DNA of 64,000 bases from RGIG8745 sp045576655 (GTDB lineage Bacteria > Bacteroidota > Bacteroidia > Bacteroidales > Bacteroidaceae), in the NCBI GenBank assembly GCA_045576655.1, contig JAZNGW010000046.1, positions 1-64,000 of the forward strand, given 5' to 3'. The notes under the pieces were generated by a model. That model had not been told where the DNA came from. It was given only the letters and a program-made list of their open reading frames with translations, and searched no databases. The translations under genes were made by a program, and so were the position numbers. Each line of letters starts with the position of its first letter. The first letter of the stretch is position 1. Below are positions 35,760 through 44,736 of the stretch, one piece after another.

Positions 35760-36305
35760 TCAATTACTCTCTATTACTTGATAGATATGAGGCAGATTTC
35801 GTCCTTCCTGGTTGTAGTCGAGTCCGTAGCCCACGATGAAATCGTTTTCTATGTCGAAACAACGGTAATCGATTTTGAGGTCTACCTTCAGACAGCCAGG
35901 CTTGACAAAAAGGGAGGTGATATAAACTTCCTTCGGTTTTTTGGTTCCTAATAAGCGCAGCATCTCCTTCATTGTGCATCCTGACTCTATTATGTCTTCA
36001 ACGATGACAACGGTGCGCCCTTCGATGTTCTCGTTCAGTCCGAGCACTTGCTTCACCTCGCCAGTGGAGTGGTCGCCTTCATACGAAGACATCCGGACGA
36101 ATGTTATTTCGCAAGGAAAGTTGATGTTGCGCAGAAGGTCGGCTGCAAAGACGTATGACCCGTTTAGCACCACTACAAACAGCGGATTTTTCTTTCTCAA
36201 ATCTTCGTCAATCTGAGCCGCCACTTCCTTTACTCTCGCCTGTATTTTATCTTCCGAAATGTAAAGCGCGAATTTCTTGTCTTTTACTTGAACTACTGTA
36301 TTCAT
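35760..36305 (-). CDS. hpt: Hypoxanthine phosphoribosyltransferase
   Basis: Purine salvage enzyme, converting hypoxanthine or guanine plus PRPP to IMP or GMP. The 181-residue product has the PRPP-binding motif VVIVEDIIESGCTM (about 98-111), the NGSYVFAADLLR segment and the C-terminal DFIVGYGLDYNQEGRNLPHIY purine-binding loop. Upstream on the same strand are a purine permease and an outer-membrane channel, which suggests a purine salvage unit. The 120-bp gap before it holds GTTAAGGAG simple repeats. Confidence 0.95.
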   Translation of the reverse strand: MNTVVQVKDKKFALYISEDKIQARVKEVAAQIDEDLRKKNPLFVVVLNGSYVFAADLLRNINFPCEITFVRMSSYEGDHSTGEVKQVLGLNENIEGRTVVIVEDIIESGCTMKEMLRLLGTKKPKEVYITSLFVKPGCLKVDLKIDYRCFDIENDFIVGYGLDYNQEGRNLPHIYQVIESN

Positions 36306-36426
36306 GGGTTATTAATTTTATTATTAGTTAGGAGTTAAGGAGTTAAGGAGTTAAGAAGTTAAGAAGTTAAGGAACCAAAAAGTTAGTTTGCAACTACTAA
36401 TTCATAATTCCTAACTCTTAATTCTT
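36306..36426. repeat. GAGTTAAGAAG simple repeats upstream of hpt
   Basis: At 36328-36372 the sequence is a run of AGTTAAGGAGTTAAGAAGTTAAG words. No gene or clear promoter. Confidence 0.7.
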
Positions 36427-37149
36427 TTAGAACTGCCACTTTACGGCCAAGGTCGGGATAGCATAGAAGCGGTTGTTCTTGCCGTCGGCTGGCCATACGA
36501 GGTTGTTGCAAAGTTCCACCTCTGTACCTACACTGAGTTTGAAGTCATCGCTAACGCTCTCGAGTGCGGCAAGGTTGAACCAAAACTGCGGTTCGCTGCT
36601 AAACACGAGGTTGCCATTCACGCTATTGTCGTGCCACAAGTCGGCATAGCCGCTGAAGGTGCATAAGCCTTTCGCGAAATGGATGCCCCAGACCATCGTA
36701 GTCTGCCAACTATGCATTGTCCCTACGGTCTGATTTGCCAGATATTTATAGAGCAGCTGCAATGAGAAAGTGCGACTAAAGTCCTTGCTCGCCCAGTTGT
36801 ATGCCACACCGCCCAGATAAGCGTCATTATAACTGCCGGCAGAGCCTGAAAGTCCTCCGTTGTATTCAACATGGACTGCCAGCGGCGCTTTCCAGAAACG
36901 GAGTTCGCGAGATATCTCCGCATATGCGCTTTCCATCTTGCTGTCTGCAAAGTTGGCATCAACAAAGAAGTATGTGCTTCCCCACTTGTCGGCGGTGAAA
37001 TTCTCGACTGTGGCCGTCCATTTCGGACGATTGGAAAGTTCGCTGCCATAAGCGGTCTTTCCGAAATCATGGTGCATCTGCACATTCAATTGAGCATACG
37101 AATGAACGGAGCAGAATAACAACAAAAGGATGGATAATAAATTCTTCAT
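36427..37149 (-). CDS. DUF5020-type outer membrane protein (nucleoside-channel-like)
   Basis: A 240-residue protein with a signal peptide (first 19 residues, ending SYAQ) and an all-beta sequence ending in Phe (TLAVKWQF), typical of a 12-strand outer-membrane barrel. It resembles the DUF5020 family of Bacteroidetes, related to Tsx-like nucleoside channels. It lies 14 bp after a purine permease gene and ahead of hpt. Together they would let purine bases or nucleosides cross both membranes and be salvaged. The channel role is inferred from fold type and context. Confidence 0.72.
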   Translation of the reverse strand: MKNLLSILLLLFCSVHSYAQLNVQMHHDFGKTAYGSELSNRPKWTATVENFTADKWGSTYFFVDANFADSKMESAYAEISRELRFWKAPLAVHVEYNGGLSGSAGSYNDAYLGGVAYNWASKDFSRTFSLQLLYKYLANQTVGTMHSWQTTMVWGIHFAKGLCTFSGYADLWHDNSVNGNLVFSSEPQFWFNLAALESVSDDFKLSVGTEVELCNNLVWPADGKNNRFYAIPTLAVKWQF

Positions 37150-37163
37150 ATTGCCTTGTAAGT

Positions 37164-38450
37164 TTAAACAATGAATTTAATCAGGAAGAATGCGGCAAGG
37201 ATGTACATGCCTATAGTTACTTTCTTGAAATTGCCGCTTAGGAGGTTGACAAAGATGTAGCAGAGATGTCCCAATACGATGCCTTCGGAGATGCTGTAGG
37301 TCAACGGCATCAGGAGCACACAGACAAATGCAGGGATTGCCTCGCTGTAGTTGTTAAAGTCAATGCTGCGAACCGACCCCATCATCATCAATCCGACAAG
37401 TACAAGCACGGGAGTCGTTGCCGCTGCAGGAATGGCTAAAAACAGAGGGGCAAAGAACAACGCAAGCAAGAAGCACATGCCTGTGACCATCGAAGTGAGG
37501 CCTGTTCGTCCGCCTTCGTTAACACCTGCTGCGCTCTCTACGTAAACAGCCACGGTACTTGTTCCCATAGCCGCACCTGCTGCTGTTGATATAGAGTCGA
37601 CCATGAAGATTTCCTTCAAGCGCGGTATCTTGCCGTCTGCCTTAACCAAATTGGCGCGGTTGGCCACTCCGATAACCGTTCCGATACAGTCGAACAAGTC
37701 AACAAAGAGGAATGTGAACACTATGATGGCCATGTCTTTTGTGAAGATGTGGGTCCATTCGAACTTCAAGAATATCGGGTCTATTGAAGGCGGCACACTG
37801 AAGACTCCCTCAATTTTCGTTACTCCCATAGGCAGGCCTATAAGGGTTGTCAGCAAAATTCCGAAAAGGAGCGCACCTCTCACGTTCTTGATAAGCAAAA
37901 CTGAGGTTATAACAACTCCTATGACTGAGAGCAGTGCGGAGCCTGATGTCAGGTCGCCAAGCGAAACCAGTGTTGCAGAATTGTCGACGATTACTCCTGC
38001 ACTCTTAAGGCCGATGAATGCGATGTACAGACCTATTCCGGCACTTATGGCATTCTTAAGGGATGCAGGCAGCACATCTACTATCTTTTCTCGAAGATTG
38101 GTTACTGTAAGCAGGAGGAACACTAATCCTTCAAGAAATACAGCCGTCAATGCAAATTGCCAGGAATAGCCCATGACCAGGCATACGGTATAGGCAAAGA
38201 ATGCGTTCAAACCCATTCCTGGAGCTAACGCCAAAGGCAATTTTGCATAAAGAGCCATGAACATCGTAGGCAGAGCTGACATAAGTACTGTTGTTGTAAA
38301 CAATGCCCCTTTGTCCATACCTGTTTCTCCCAAAATACTTGGATTGATTGCCAATATGTAAGCCATTGTCAAGAATGTTGTTATTCCTGCCATGACTTCG
38401 GTGCGCACGGTATGTTCTTTAGGGTTGAATCCGAATAATTTCTTTAGCAT
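37164..38450 (-). CDS. NCS2-family purine (guanine/hypoxanthine) permease
   Basis: Inner-membrane nucleobase symporter of the AzgA/GhxP branch. The start at 38450 (MLKKLFGFNPKEHTVRTEVMAGITTFLTMAYILAINP) is the family N-terminus; the frame extends 8 codons upstream. Around 428 residues with 12-14 membrane segments. Motifs: FTFLFVDLFDCIGTVIGVANRANL and the ESAAGVNEGGRTGLTSMV block, which in AzgA-type carriers form the substrate site. First gene of the purine/deazaguanine run. Confidence 0.94.
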   Translation of the reverse strand: MLKKLFGFNPKEHTVRTEVMAGITTFLTMAYILAINPSILGETGMDKGALFTTTVLMSALPTMFMALYAKLPLALAPGMGLNAFFAYTVCLVMGYSWQFALTAVFLEGLVFLLLTVTNLREKIVDVLPASLKNAISAGIGLYIAFIGLKSAGVIVDNSATLVSLGDLTSGSALLSVIGVVITSVLLIKNVRGALLFGILLTTLIGLPMGVTKIEGVFSVPPSIDPIFLKFEWTHIFTKDMAIIVFTFLFVDLFDCIGTVIGVANRANLVKADGKIPRLKEIFMVDSISTAAGAAMGTSTVAVYVESAAGVNEGGRTGLTSMVTGMCFLLALFFAPLFLAIPAAATTPVLVLVGLMMMGSVRSIDFNNYSEAIPAFVCVLLMPLTYSISEGIVLGHLCYIFVNLLSGNFKKVTIGMYILAAFFLIKFIV

Positions 38451-38546
38451 AAAGTGATAATTATATGTTTGCAACTACTGACTTAACTAAAAAGAGAGAC
38501 GCTTGCCAGGAAACGCCTCTCCATTTATTGTCTGTATTATATCGTG

Positions 38547-40706
38547 TTAATCTTCGTCCTTGCTCTGCTCCTCGAATTCCTTCATCAACTTCTGCTGGAT
38601 ATCAGTAGGAACGAGTTCGTAACTTGCGAACTTCATGATGAATGAAGCGCGTCCGCCAGTGATTGAACTGAGAGCTGTTGAGTAGTTTGACAAGCCCTTG
38701 AGAGGAACTTTTGCGATAAGTTTTTCATAACCGCTTTCGCTCTCGCTACCGATAATCATACCGCGGCGTCCCTGGAGGTCGCTCATCACGTCGCCCATCT
38801 TGTCGGCTGGCACGAACACCTCTACGTCGTAGATCGGTTCGAGCAACTTAGGACCTGCCTCCTTGAAGGCGTCGCTGAATGCGTGGCGTCCGGCAAGCAT
38901 GAATGAAAGTTCGTTAGAGTCAACTGGGTGCATCTTTCCGTCATAGACGATGACGCGCACGTCGCGAGCATAGCTACCTGTGAGCGGACCTTGCTCCATG
39001 CGGCTCATGATACCCTTAAGGATGGCTGGCATGAAACGTGTGTCGATTGCTCCACCGACAACGCTGTTGATGAACACAACCTTGCCGCCCCATTCGAGAT
39101 TGACTTCCTCCTGTCCCTTAACGTTGATCTTGAACTCCTGACCGCCAAACTTGTATGATGTAGGTTCTGGCATGCCTTCGTAGTAAGGTTCAACGATGAG
39201 GTGAACTTCACCGAACTGACCTGCACCACCCGACTGCTTCTTGTGGCGGTAGTCTGCGCGTGCAGCCTTAGTGATTGTTTCGCGATAAGGAATCTTAGGT
39301 TCTTCGAACTTGATCTTGATCTTTTCGTTGTTCTCCATGCGCCACTTGAGAGTGCGGAGGTGGAACTCGCCCTGTCCCTTCACGAGAGTCTGACGCAACT
39401 CCTTGCTCTGCTCAAGAATCCATGTTGGGTCTTCCTGACTCATCTTCTGGATTGCTGCCATCATCTTTTCAGAATCAGCCTCGTTCTCAGCCTTAACGGC
39501 ACGGATGTATTTAGGGTTAGGGTATTTCACGAAGTTGAAGCGATGGTCGCAGTCCTTGCCTACGAGGGTGTTGCCTGTGCGAACGTCCTTAAGCTTAACT
39601 GTACAACCTATGTCACCTGCAACGAGTTCTTCAACCTTGATGCGGTTTGCACCGGCACAAACGAACAACTGTGCCATGCGCTCCTTCGAGCCGCGATCTG
39701 AGTTTGTGAGGTCGTCGCCTTCGCGCACCTTACCGCTCATAACCTTGAAGTACTGCACGCCACCGATGTGCGGTTCGTTGGCTGTCTTGAAGAAATAGAG
39801 TGATGTTGGAGCGCTTGAGTCTGGATTAACCTCTTCGCCACGAGTGTTGTGAACCTTTGGCATTTCGTCAACGAAAGGAACTACGTTGCCGAGGAACTCC
39901 ATCAAGCGGCGTACACCCATGTCCTTGTATGCGCAAACGCAGAATACAGGGAACATTGAGCGTGCTGCCAATCCCTTGCGGATACCTTCACGCATTTCGT
40001 CCTCTGTGAGCGACTCTGTCTCGAAGAATTTCTCCATGAGAGTTTCGTCGTTCTCAGCGGCAGCCTCAACGAGCGCCTTGTGCATCTCCATAGCCTTGTC
40101 CATCTCCTCTGCAGGGATGTCCTCGATGATTGGAGCTCCGCCTTCAGGCTTCCATGAGTACTTCTTCATGAGGAGAACGTCGATGAGGGAGTTGAAGTCT
40201 GGTCCTTCGTTCAATGGGTACTGAACTGGCACAACCTTTGATCCGTAAATTTCAGTCAAGCGCTCAAGCACGTTGTTGTAGTCGCACTTGTCACTGTCGA
40301 GCTGGTTAACGAGGAAGATGACTGGCTTGCCAAGTTTCTCTGTGTAGCGGAAATGGTTCTGAGTACCAACCTCAGGACCGTACTGGCCGTTGAGCAAGAG
40401 GATTGCCGTGTCAGTAACGTTGAGCGCAGTCATAGCCGCACCAACGAAGTCGTCCGAACCTGGACAGTCTATGATATTGAGTTTCTTATTGTTCCATTCT
40501 ACATGATATACAGTTGAGAATACTGAATATCCGTATTCCTGTTCTACTGGGAAATAGTCGCTCACGGTGTTTTTCTGTGTGATTCTACCGCGGCGACTGA
40601 TTAGTCCTGCCTCATACAACAGCGCCTCCGTGAGGGTGGTCTTACCTGCTCCGTCATTACCCAAAAGGGCAATGTTCTTGATTTCGTTAGATTGATAAAC
40701 TTTCAT
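38547..40706 (-). CDS. fusA2: Elongation factor G paralog EF-G2 lacking the switch II His
   Basis: A 719-residue EF-G-like protein with all five EF-G domains. P-loop GNDGAGKTTLTEALL (about 16-30) is intact. Switch II reads DCPGSDD (80-86), with Ser84 where canonical EF-G has the catalytic His of DTPGHVD, and the guanine motif is VNQLD instead of NKMD. Both agree with Bacteroides EF-G2, reported to translocate without GTP hydrolysis and to matter for gut colonisation during carbon limitation. The domain IV GQFGEVHL and domain V GRRGMIIGSE are conserved. It is therefore a specialised factor, not the housekeeping one; fusA itself is elsewhere. Confidence 0.92.
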   Translation of the reverse strand: MKVYQSNEIKNIALLGNDGAGKTTLTEALLYEAGLISRRGRITQKNTVSDYFPVEQEYGYSVFSTVYHVEWNNKKLNIIDCPGSDDFVGAAMTALNVTDTAILLLNGQYGPEVGTQNHFRYTEKLGKPVIFLVNQLDSDKCDYNNVLERLTEIYGSKVVPVQYPLNEGPDFNSLIDVLLMKKYSWKPEGGAPIIEDIPAEEMDKAMEMHKALVEAAAENDETLMEKFFETESLTEDEMREGIRKGLAARSMFPVFCVCAYKDMGVRRLMEFLGNVVPFVDEMPKVHNTRGEEVNPDSSAPTSLYFFKTANEPHIGGVQYFKVMSGKVREGDDLTNSDRGSKERMAQLFVCAGANRIKVEELVAGDIGCTVKLKDVRTGNTLVGKDCDHRFNFVKYPNPKYIRAVKAENEADSEKMMAAIQKMSQEDPTWILEQSKELRQTLVKGQGEFHLRTLKWRMENNEKIKIKFEEPKIPYRETITKAARADYRHKKQSGGAGQFGEVHLIVEPYYEGMPEPTSYKFGGQEFKINVKGQEEVNLEWGGKVVFINSVVGGAIDTRFMPAILKGIMSRMEQGPLTGSYARDVRVIVYDGKMHPVDSNELSFMLAGRHAFSDAFKEAGPKLLEPIYDVEVFVPADKMGDVMSDLQGRRGMIIGSESESGYEKLIAKVPLKGLSNYSTALSSITGGRASFIMKFASYELVPTDIQQKLMKEFEEQSKDED

Positions 40707-40830
40707 ATTGTTTTAGTTTTAAGGTTTTTTGCAAACTTTGATGGCGAAATTACGCAAAAAGACGCAAAAGCGGTCAGCCAAAACAATGTTGTAAAACATA
40801 TTTGCCCGTTCACTATCTTTTTGTCAAGGT

Positions 40831-41685
40831 TCATTTCACCACATGAGTGCCCAAAGGGAATGAATGCTCCATGTTTCCTGTACCCTCTATGGTGTCCGTC
40901 TTGGCCGACAGGTTGTCAAGCAGAGTGACGATGACAGCCTCCTGAGTGCAAGGCATAACCGGCGAGCCATATTCAAGCTGCCCGTGATGAGCCAGCACCC
41001 CATGCACTATGCGGTCAATCTCCCTCTCGTCAACGCCCTTTTCCTTAAGCACATTATGCAGAAGATGTGCCGATATATATATGTGGCCCAACAGATACAT
41101 CGACTCCTGAGTCTCGCCTTCGCGGTTATACTCATACACTTTGCCATAGTCATGGAAGAGGATGGCAAGGATGCAACGCTCTATCTTTATAGCGTAAGGC
41201 AACGTAGGATAAAGCCCCGAAAGCATGTTGAGCATCTGATACGTATGATTGAGCAGTCCGCCAGGGAATGCGTGATGTACCGATGTGGCGGCTGGCTTTT
41301 CGGAATAAGGGCGATAGAGTTTTTCGCTGAAGTCCTCTATTATCGGGCGCAGTTGAGCATCTGTGCAGAACGACAGCAACCGCCCGATACACTTGTCCCA
41401 TTCCTCGCGCTTCACTGGACGCGGCATCAAGTGATACAGCGGATGCCCCTCCACAGGAAACGTGCCGACGGTCATGTCGAGATTAGACGCCGACTTCTTG
41501 CCGCCGTTGTCCTTTATGCTCATGAAGATAACGGTCTGCCCCACCTTCGGGCCCGCCGTCTTCGGCACGTCCCACACGGCAATGTTCTCCGTGCCCTCAA
41601 GGTTGGTCACTTTCAGATTGACAAAAGGCGAACCGTTGCGGGTAGTGCCGTCCGTGCGCCCTATCACTAAATATTCTTTGCTCAT
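40831..41685 (-). CDS. YhaM-like OB-fold/HD-domain nuclease
   Basis: A 284-residue protein with an N-terminal OB-fold (about 1-80, ending before PVEGHPLYHL) and a C-terminal HD domain (about 130-260). The metal ligands are in HHAFPGGLLNHTYQM, ILFHDYGKVYEY (HD pair) and GVLAHHGQLEYG. The combination is that of Bacillus YhaM, a 3'-5' exoribonuclease of RNA turnover. An HD phosphohydrolase with another substrate is possible. It lies 124 bp upstream of EF-G2 on the same strand. Upstream, the intergenic region holds a 21-bp array shared with divergent metA. Confidence 0.85.
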   Translation of the reverse strand: MSKEYLVIGRTDGTTRNGSPFVNLKVTNLEGTENIAVWDVPKTAGPKVGQTVIFMSIKDNGGKKSASNLDMTVGTFPVEGHPLYHLMPRPVKREEWDKCIGRLLSFCTDAQLRPIIEDFSEKLYRPYSEKPAATSVHHAFPGGLLNHTYQMLNMLSGLYPTLPYAIKIERCILAILFHDYGKVYEYNREGETQESMYLLGHIYISAHLLHNVLKEKGVDEREIDRIVHGVLAHHGQLEYGSPVMPCTQEAVIVTLLDNLSAKTDTIEGTGNMEHSFPLGTHVVK

Positions 41686-41770
41686 AGTATTTTTTCGACT
41701 TTCTTATTGGTTAAAGTGCAAATGTAAAGAAATATAAGCAAAAAGGCGCTACACGAGGGGCGAAAACTGC

Positions 41771-41854
41771 AAACTTAGACTGAGTTTGTACAAACTTAAG
41801 CTGAGTTTATACGTACTTAGACTGAGTTTATACAAACTTAGACTAAGCACGAAG
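41771..41854. repeat. 4x21-bp tandem array upstream of metA
   Basis: Units of 21 bp start at 41771, 41792, 41813 and 41834 (the last half decayed). Shared core: ACTTAGACTGAGTTTATAC. Read in another register it is CTGAGTTTATACAAACTTA, which resembles both CTGCGTTATATACAAAA at 9526 and AGTTTTATTTATACAAATA of the 106-bp elements. The array is about 96 bp upstream of the metA start site and between divergent genes. Confidence 0.85.
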
Positions 41855-41911
41855 TTTGGAGCGAGCAAGAAGAAGGTTTTGGAGCGGCAAACGCAAACGA
41901 CAAACCCAGGG

Positions 41912-41943
41912 GTTGCGGAATAATCTTTTTATTAGTAACTTTG
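41912..41943 (+). promoter_or_regulatory. metA promoter
   Basis: GTTG at 41912-41915, 20 bases, then TAACTTTG at 41936-41943 (TAnnTTTG). Predicted start near 41950, leader about 19 nt. No SAM riboswitch fits in so short a leader. Confidence 0.6.
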
Positions 41944-41968
41944 CCCCAAAGAAAAATCAACAAGACAC

Positions 41969-42889
41969 ATGCCGTTAACACTACCCGACCTACTTCCGGC
42001 TATAGAACTGCTGAAGGAGGAAAACATATTCGTGATGGACACGACGCGTGCCAACACGCAGGACATCCGTCCGCTCAGGATTGCCATACTCAACCTGATG
42101 CCCATAAAGATTACTACGGAGACGGACTTCATCCGCCTCTTGTCGAACACACCGTTGCAGATTCAGATAGAGTTCATGAAGATCAAGAGCCACACGTCGA
42201 AGAACACTCCCGTGGAGCACATGATGATGTTCTACCGCGACTTCGAAGAAATGAAGCAGGAGAAGTACGACGGACTCATCGTGACAGGGGCTCCGCTGGA
42301 GCAGATGGACTACGAGGAGGTGACCTATTGGGGCGAACTGCAGGAGGTGTTTAACTGGGCGCACAGCCATGTCACCTCGACCGTATACATCTGCTGGGCT
42401 GCACAGGCTGCGCTCTACCACTTCTACGGTGTGCCAAAATACCCTACAAGCGAAAAGGTGTTCGGCATATTCCGCCACAGAGCGCTGGTGCCGCGACTGC
42501 CTATATTCCGCGGATTTGACGATGAGTTTTTCGCTCCTCACAGCCGCCATAGCGAGATTTTGCGCAAGGACATTGAGAAGGTTGACGCTCTGACCATCAT
42601 ATCGGAGTCGGACGAGGCAGGCGTACACATCGTCATGGCGCGCAACGGAAGGGAGTTTTTCATCACGGGCCACTCGGAATATGCACCTAACACGCTTGAC
42701 AATGAGTACAAGCGCGATGTGGCAAAGGGATTGCCTATTAAGATTCCGCAGAACTACTATCGTGATGACAATCCCGACAACGAACCTGTGGTGAAATGGA
42801 GAGGGCATGCCAACTTGCTCTTCTCAAACTGGCTGAATTACTACGTGTACCAGGAAACTCCTTACAACATCAACGAAATCAGTGAATAG
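41969..42889 (+). CDS. metA: Homoserine O-acyltransferase MetA (acetyl-type predicted)
   Basis: First committed step of methionine synthesis: acylation of homoserine. The 306 residues match the MetA family; catalytic Cys142 is in YICWAAQAALYHFYG, His and Glu of the triad lie in the later TGHSEYAPNTL region. Residue 111 is Glu (GAPLEQMD), the residue shown to give acetyl-CoA specificity in Bacillus MetA, where E. coli has Gly and uses succinyl-CoA. So O-acetylhomoserine is the likely product. The 3' end overlaps the U32 protease gene by 8 bp. Confidence 0.95.
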   Translation: MPLTLPDLLPAIELLKEENIFVMDTTRANTQDIRPLRIAILNLMPIKITTETDFIRLLSNTPLQIQIEFMKIKSHTSKNTPVEHMMMFYRDFEEMKQEKYDGLIVTGAPLEQMDYEEVTYWGELQEVFNWAHSHVTSTVYICWAAQAALYHFYGVPKYPTSEKVFGIFRHRALVPRLPIFRGFDDEFFAPHSRHSEILRKDIEKVDALTIISESDEAGVHIVMARNGREFFITGHSEYAPNTLDNEYKRDVAKGLPIKIPQNYYRDDNPDNEPVVKWRGHANLLFSNWLNYYVYQETPYNINEISE

Positions 42890-44723
42890 AATCCGCAGCA
42901 TAGAACTTCTTGCGCCTGCACGCAACGCCGACATCGGCATCGAGGCTATACGCCACGGTGCTGACGCTGTATATATAGGGGCGGAACGTTTCGGCGCCAG
43001 AGTGGCGGCGGGCAACTCCGTCGAGGACATTGCCCGACTCGCGGAATATGCACACATGTACGACGCAAAGGTCTACGTCACCATAAACACAATACTTCGT
43101 GACAACGAACTGGAAGATGTAAAAAAACTGATTTGGGCGCTCTATGATGCTGGCGCTGACGCGCTAATCGTGCAGGACATGGGGCTGCTGAAGCTTGACC
43201 TGCCCCCTATCCCTCTCCACGCAAGCACGCAAATGGACAATCGCACGGCGGAGAAAGTGAAGTTTCTTCGCGACGAAGGATTTGAGCAGGTAGTGCTGGC
43301 ACGCGAACTTTCGCTTAATGAAATCAATGACATTCACCAGGCATGCCCAGAAGTAGCCCTGGAGGTATTCGTTCACGGAGCACTGTGCGTCAGCCTAAGC
43401 GGCAGGTGCTACATCAGCGAGGCGTGTTTCGGACGCAGCGCAAACCGTGGCGAATGCGCACAAGTGTGCCGCATGAAGTTCGACCTTGAGGATGCTAAGG
43501 GACGCAAAATAGTAAGAGACAAGCACTTGCTGTCGCTCAAGGACCTGTGCCAAATTGAAGTCTTGGAAGATTTGCTAAAAGCCGGAGCCACTTCCTTCAA
43601 GATTGAAGGCAGGCTCAAGGATGCCGACTATGTAAAAAACGTCACCGCCGCCTACAGCCAGGCACTTGACAGAATCGTACGCAATAATCCCGACAAATAC
43701 CAGAGAGCATCAAGAGGCGCAGTGAAACACATGTTCACACCAGACGTGAGCAAGAGCTTCAACCGCGGATTCACCCATTATTTTCTCCACGGCCGCCAGC
43801 CCGACATATTCTCCTTCGACACGCCAAAAGCGCTCGGCGAGGAAGTTGGAACAGTAAAGGAGGTCTTCAACAACCACTTCACTGTAGCAGGCTTGAAATC
43901 ATTTTCAAACGGCGACGGCCTCTGCTTTATTGACAGCAAGGGACAACTCCACGGTTTCCGCATCAACAAAGTGGAAAACGGGAAGCTCTATCCTCTTGAA
44001 ATGCCGTCACAACTCAAGCGTCACACGAGGCTATACAGAAATTTAGACCGCGCTTTCATTAACATTCTCGCAAAGGAAAGCGCCGAAAGAGTGCTGCCAG
44101 TAGACATAGAAATAGAAGACACAGCTGAAGGATTCAGACTGACAATGACCGACGACAACCGTTGTGCCTTTATCGACGTAGAGGCAGAAAAGCAGTTGGC
44201 TCGCACCCATCAGTCGGAAAATATCGAAAAGCAGATGAGCAAACTTGGCGGTACAGGCCTTGAACTGCGCTCGCTCAACATAGCATACAGCAAAAACTGG
44301 TTCATCCCGTCATCAAAGCTAACAGAATGGAGAAGAATGCTTGTGGCGGAATTTCTCAAAAGAAATGAAACAACGAGAAGCGCCGCAAACACCCTTCGCG
44401 CCAAAAACGCCAAAGCGGCAACCCTCACCAGTGTGCCGAAGGTTATAACATATTTGGGCAACGTAATGAACAGCAGCGCTCATGAGTTCTACAAGGAACG
44501 CGGAGCCGCAACGGTAGAACCCGCATTCGAGCTAAGCCATCGCAGCGAAGCACCCCTGATGTTTTGCCGCCACTGCATACGCTATAGTTTGAAAATGTGC
44601 CCCAAGACTCATGGATGCTCAAATCCTCAAGAAGAACTGTTTCTACGCCTCGGCAACGGCAAGCGCTTCCGCCTTGAGTTTGACTGCAGAAACTGCATAA
44701 TGAAGGTGAGCAATTGCGATTAG
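42882..44723 (+). CDS. U32-family protein (tRNA/rRNA hydroxylation-type)
   Basis: A 613-residue member of peptidase family U32. The N-terminal barrel begins IELLAPARNADIGIEAIRHGADAVYIG; the family signature with its cysteines is FVHGALCVSLSGRCYISE-ACFGRSANRGECAQVCR (about 165-200). A C-terminal extension ends in a cysteine cluster (FCRHCIRYSLKMCPKTHG; DCRNCIMKVSNC). Homologs RlhA and TrhP take part in hydroxylating RNA cytidine or uridine rather than cutting protein, so the peptidase label may mislead. GTG start overlapping metA. Confidence 0.9.
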   Translation: MNRIRSIELLAPARNADIGIEAIRHGADAVYIGAERFGARVAAGNSVEDIARLAEYAHMYDAKVYVTINTILRDNELEDVKKLIWALYDAGADALIVQDMGLLKLDLPPIPLHASTQMDNRTAEKVKFLRDEGFEQVVLARELSLNEINDIHQACPEVALEVFVHGALCVSLSGRCYISEACFGRSANRGECAQVCRMKFDLEDAKGRKIVRDKHLLSLKDLCQIEVLEDLLKAGATSFKIEGRLKDADYVKNVTAAYSQALDRIVRNNPDKYQRASRGAVKHMFTPDVSKSFNRGFTHYFLHGRQPDIFSFDTPKALGEEVGTVKEVFNNHFTVAGLKSFSNGDGLCFIDSKGQLHGFRINKVENGKLYPLEMPSQLKRHTRLYRNLDRAFINILAKESAERVLPVDIEIEDTAEGFRLTMTDDNRCAFIDVEAEKQLARTHQSENIEKQMSKLGGTGLELRSLNIAYSKNWFIPSSKLTEWRRMLVAEFLKRNETTRSAANTLRAKNAKAATLTSVPKVITYLGNVMNSSAHEFYKERGAATVEPAFELSHRSEAPLMFCRHCIRYSLKMCPKTHGCSNPQEELFLRLGNGKRFRLEFDCRNCIMKVSNCD

Positions 44724-44736
44724 CCACAACCATTCA

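Noticed and set aside
41944..41968. SAM riboswitch before metA
   Set aside because: The predicted leader is about 19 nt, too short for any aptamer.
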